IMG/VR virus record: IMGVR_UViG_3300023174_000038
Coordinates: 124,001 to 188,000 of that record
DNA from: a virus
DNA: 64,000 bases
Strand: one strand, 5' to 3'
This document shows, one piece after another, positions 62,512-64,000 of this stretch. The position numbers and the translations under genes were made by a program. Within the stretch, counting starts at the first letter, position 1. The number at the start of each line of letters is the position of its first letter. Under the pieces are notes generated by a model. The model did no database searches. It had not been told where the DNA came from and saw only the letters and a list, made by a program, of their open reading frames with translations.

Positions 62512-63424
62512 AAACAATTGGTATCAATGGCAATATGGTGATGAACCACTATTTGGTCGTCAAACAAGTAATTTGCCGTTTAACACATTCTACAGTAAAT
62601 CAGATGTGCTGATTGGTTCCTTTAAGGAAGAATTACAGAAGGCAGCAAAAAGTACATTGGATCATTACCCCGGATTAAAACCTTGCATATTCTTTAGTGG
62701 TGGGGTAGATAGTGAATTGATTCTACGTGCTTATTTAGATATAGGTGCTAATCCTGAAGTATATATTGTACGATATAAAAACGATTTAAACATTTATGAT
62801 GTAAGCTATGCTATAACCATTTGTACGATATTAAAAGTTGAATATAATTTAATAGATTTTAATTTACAACAATTTTATGAAAATGATGCTGAAAAAATAG
62901 CAGAGGATGCTCAGATAGATCGTCCTAGAATGTTGCCTCACATTAAATTTACTGAATGTGCAGATGGATTAATTATTGTAGGTCATAGCGATATCCGATG
63001 GTATAGACCACACGATGATTATACTAAAAAAGCTACGTGGTTAGCACAAGACTTTGAGCATGATATTGGTTGTGACAAATATAATATATTGCACAATCGT
63101 CCTGCAATCTATCAATGGTGGAAATGGACACCCGGTTTAGTAATATCTTATACTCAACTTAAATGGTTTAAACAATTAGTCAATGATGAAATAATAGGAA
63201 AATTGGGACTTAATTCTTCAAAACTATTAGGATTCAGAGAAGCATATCCCGACTTAATAACTAGAGAAAAACAAACTGGTTTTGAAAAGACTGATGAATT
63301 AATAAATGAATTTGAATCTTTCCTCAAACAAAAATATAAAGGTTTGCCTTATAGACAACTAGTAAATAGAACGTTAGATGACCTATTGACAGAGATAATT
63401 GGAATCCCGCATGATATTAAGTAA
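62498..63424 (+). CDS. PP-loop ATPase, asparagine-synthase-like, 308 aa
   Basis: CIFFSGGVDSELIL (residues 63-76) is the ATP-pyrophosphatase loop SGGxDS that adenylates a carboxyl or similar group. No N-terminal glutaminase domain is present. Start is the GTG at 62498, which overlaps the previous gene by 14 nt; no later Met fits before the conserved region. The C-terminus (TDELINEFESFLKQKYK) is helical. It is followed by a second PP-loop gene with a 14-nt overlap. The reaction is likely amide or thio-group formation, substrate unknown. Confidence 0.7.
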   Translation: MYTSENNWYQWQYGDEPLFGRQTSNLPFNTFYSKSDVLIGSFKEELQKAAKSTLDHYPGLKPCIFFSGGVDSELILRAYLDIGANPEVYIVRYKNDLNIYDVSYAITICTILKVEYNLIDFNLQQFYENDAEKIAEDAQIDRPRMLPHIKFTECADGLIIVGHSDIRWYRPHDDYTKKATWLAQDFEHDIGCDKYNILHNRPAIYQWWKWTPGLVISYTQLKWFKQLVNDEIIGKLGLNSSKLLGFREAYPDLITREKQTGFEKTDELINEFESFLKQKYKGLPYRQLVNRTLDDLLTEIIGIPHDIK

Positions 63425-64000
63425 TAAAACTAATGGCTATTACATTGTCAATGGTGTCTCTACTGGTAACAAATTACAAGCAATACTTGAGGCTAGTAAA
63501 ACAAAATCAGAATTACGTTGGAATTTCTATGATGATATATTTTCTGCAGCCAGTAGTAAATTCAACAACAATCACATATTGCTTAAAGAATTATATAGAG
63601 CAAGAGCCCAGCAATTAAGAGATAGTAATGAATATCTAATTCTAAATTATAGTGGCGGTAGCGATAGTCATAATATACTAATGACTTTTTTAGAGTATAA
63701 TATAAAACTAGATCATATTTTTGTTCAATGGCCTGAACAATTAATGGACAAAGGTATATATACTCCTAATAGATTAGACAGAACTAACGCAAATTTTCAC
63801 AGTGAATGGGATTTAGTATTAAAGAAAGACTTAGTTTGGTTGAGTAGTAAGTATCCTGAAATTACTATTGAGATAGCAGATTGGACTACTACAGTAAAAG
63901 AGCAATTTTACAAAGATGATATATTTGCCAATGATGTTAGTAACCTGCCTAGCATTGCTAGGGCCCAAAAACAAAATACATTTAGTATAACAGAAGGTAC
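63411..64000 (+). CDS. Second PP-loop protein, truncated by window end
   Basis: The frame opens at ATG 63411 (MILSNKTNGYYIV), overlaps the previous stop by 14 nt and is still open at base 64000 after 196 residues. EYLILNYSGGSDSHNIL gives the PP-loop Ser81-Gly-Gly-Ser-Asp-Ser86. It looks like a paralogue or partner of the preceding PP-loop protein. The short ORF at 63433-63618 in another frame is a shadow. Confidence 0.68.
   Translation, partial: MILSNKTNGYYIVNGVSTGNKLQAILEASKTKSELRWNFYDDIFSAASSKFNNNHILLKELYRARAQQLRDSNEYLILNYSGGSDSHNILMTFLEYNIKLDHIFVQWPEQLMDKGIYTPNRLDRTNANFHSEWDLVLKKDLVWLSSKYPEITIEIADWTTTVKEQFYKDDIFANDVSNLPSIARAQKQNTFSITEG

Noticed and set aside
1-64000. tRNA genes, integrase or attachment sites
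   Set aside because: I saw no cloverleaf-like stretch in the short gaps and no integrase; a tRNAscan-SE run would settle it.

Overview
The window is AT-rich, almost entirely protein-coding, and organised like the late region of a large T4-like tailed phage (Caudoviricetes, myovirus type) from an aquatic habitat. The evidence is T4-type late promoters (TATAAATA and close variants) ahead of many genes, tightly packed or overlapping genes, giant fibre and adhesin genes, a nrdA-nrdB-glutaredoxin block broken up by homing endonucleases, a PAAR spike protein and many metabolic cargo genes. The host is not visible. The phage IscU closely resembles proteobacterial IscU, so a proteobacterial host is a reasonable inference and no more.

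Layout. 1-30 kb is an adhesin/fibre region: the end of one giant Asn/Gly/Thr repeat protein, three glycine-rich proteins, a four-LamG protein, a 4990-residue repeat protein with about 24 copies of a module, and a 1288-residue Ser/Thr/Gly-rich protein. 30-42 kb mixes six paralogous six-repeat propeller-like proteins with probable decoration enzymes: two glycosyltransferases, two 2OG-Fe(II) oxygenases, a sulfotransferase, and an APS-kinase/nucleotidyltransferase fusion that could feed the sulfotransferase. 42-49.5 kb is ribonucleotide reductase. nrdA is cut into two genes exactly between two active-site cysteines, with a GIY-YIG endonuclease and three small genes in the gap; an HNH endonuclease follows, then nrdB, glutaredoxin and a reverse-strand GIY-YIG gene. 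49.5-54.7 kb holds structural or baseplate-like genes, PAAR, a SleB-type wall hydrolase and small conserved phage genes. 54.7-57.2 kb holds an HNH endonuclease overlapping an interrupted iscU, then an AhpC/AhpD peroxide-reduction pair. 57.2-64 kb is a cargo cluster: acetyltransferase, two oxygenase-like proteins, a B12-type radical SAM enzyme, two fatty-acid desaturases, a fatty-acid-hydroxylase-like protein and two PP-loop ATPases, the last cut by the window edge.

Most notable observations. (1) iscU carries a 9-nt in-frame insertion, GGT-TAG-TTA-GGT, after Cys37-Gly38. A ribosomal hop from the first GGT to the second would restore the canonical IscU sequence exactly, and an HNH endonuclease gene lies directly upstream, a layout parallel to mobA/gene 60 of T4. 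(2) Several cargo genes have a late-promoter octamer exactly 5 nt before ATG and no ribosome-binding site, so they may be read as leaderless mRNAs. One 12-bp palindromic promoter serves two divergent genes this way. (3) nrdA is a gene in pieces.

No tRNA, CRISPR array or integrase was seen, and no gap between genes exceeds 300 bases.
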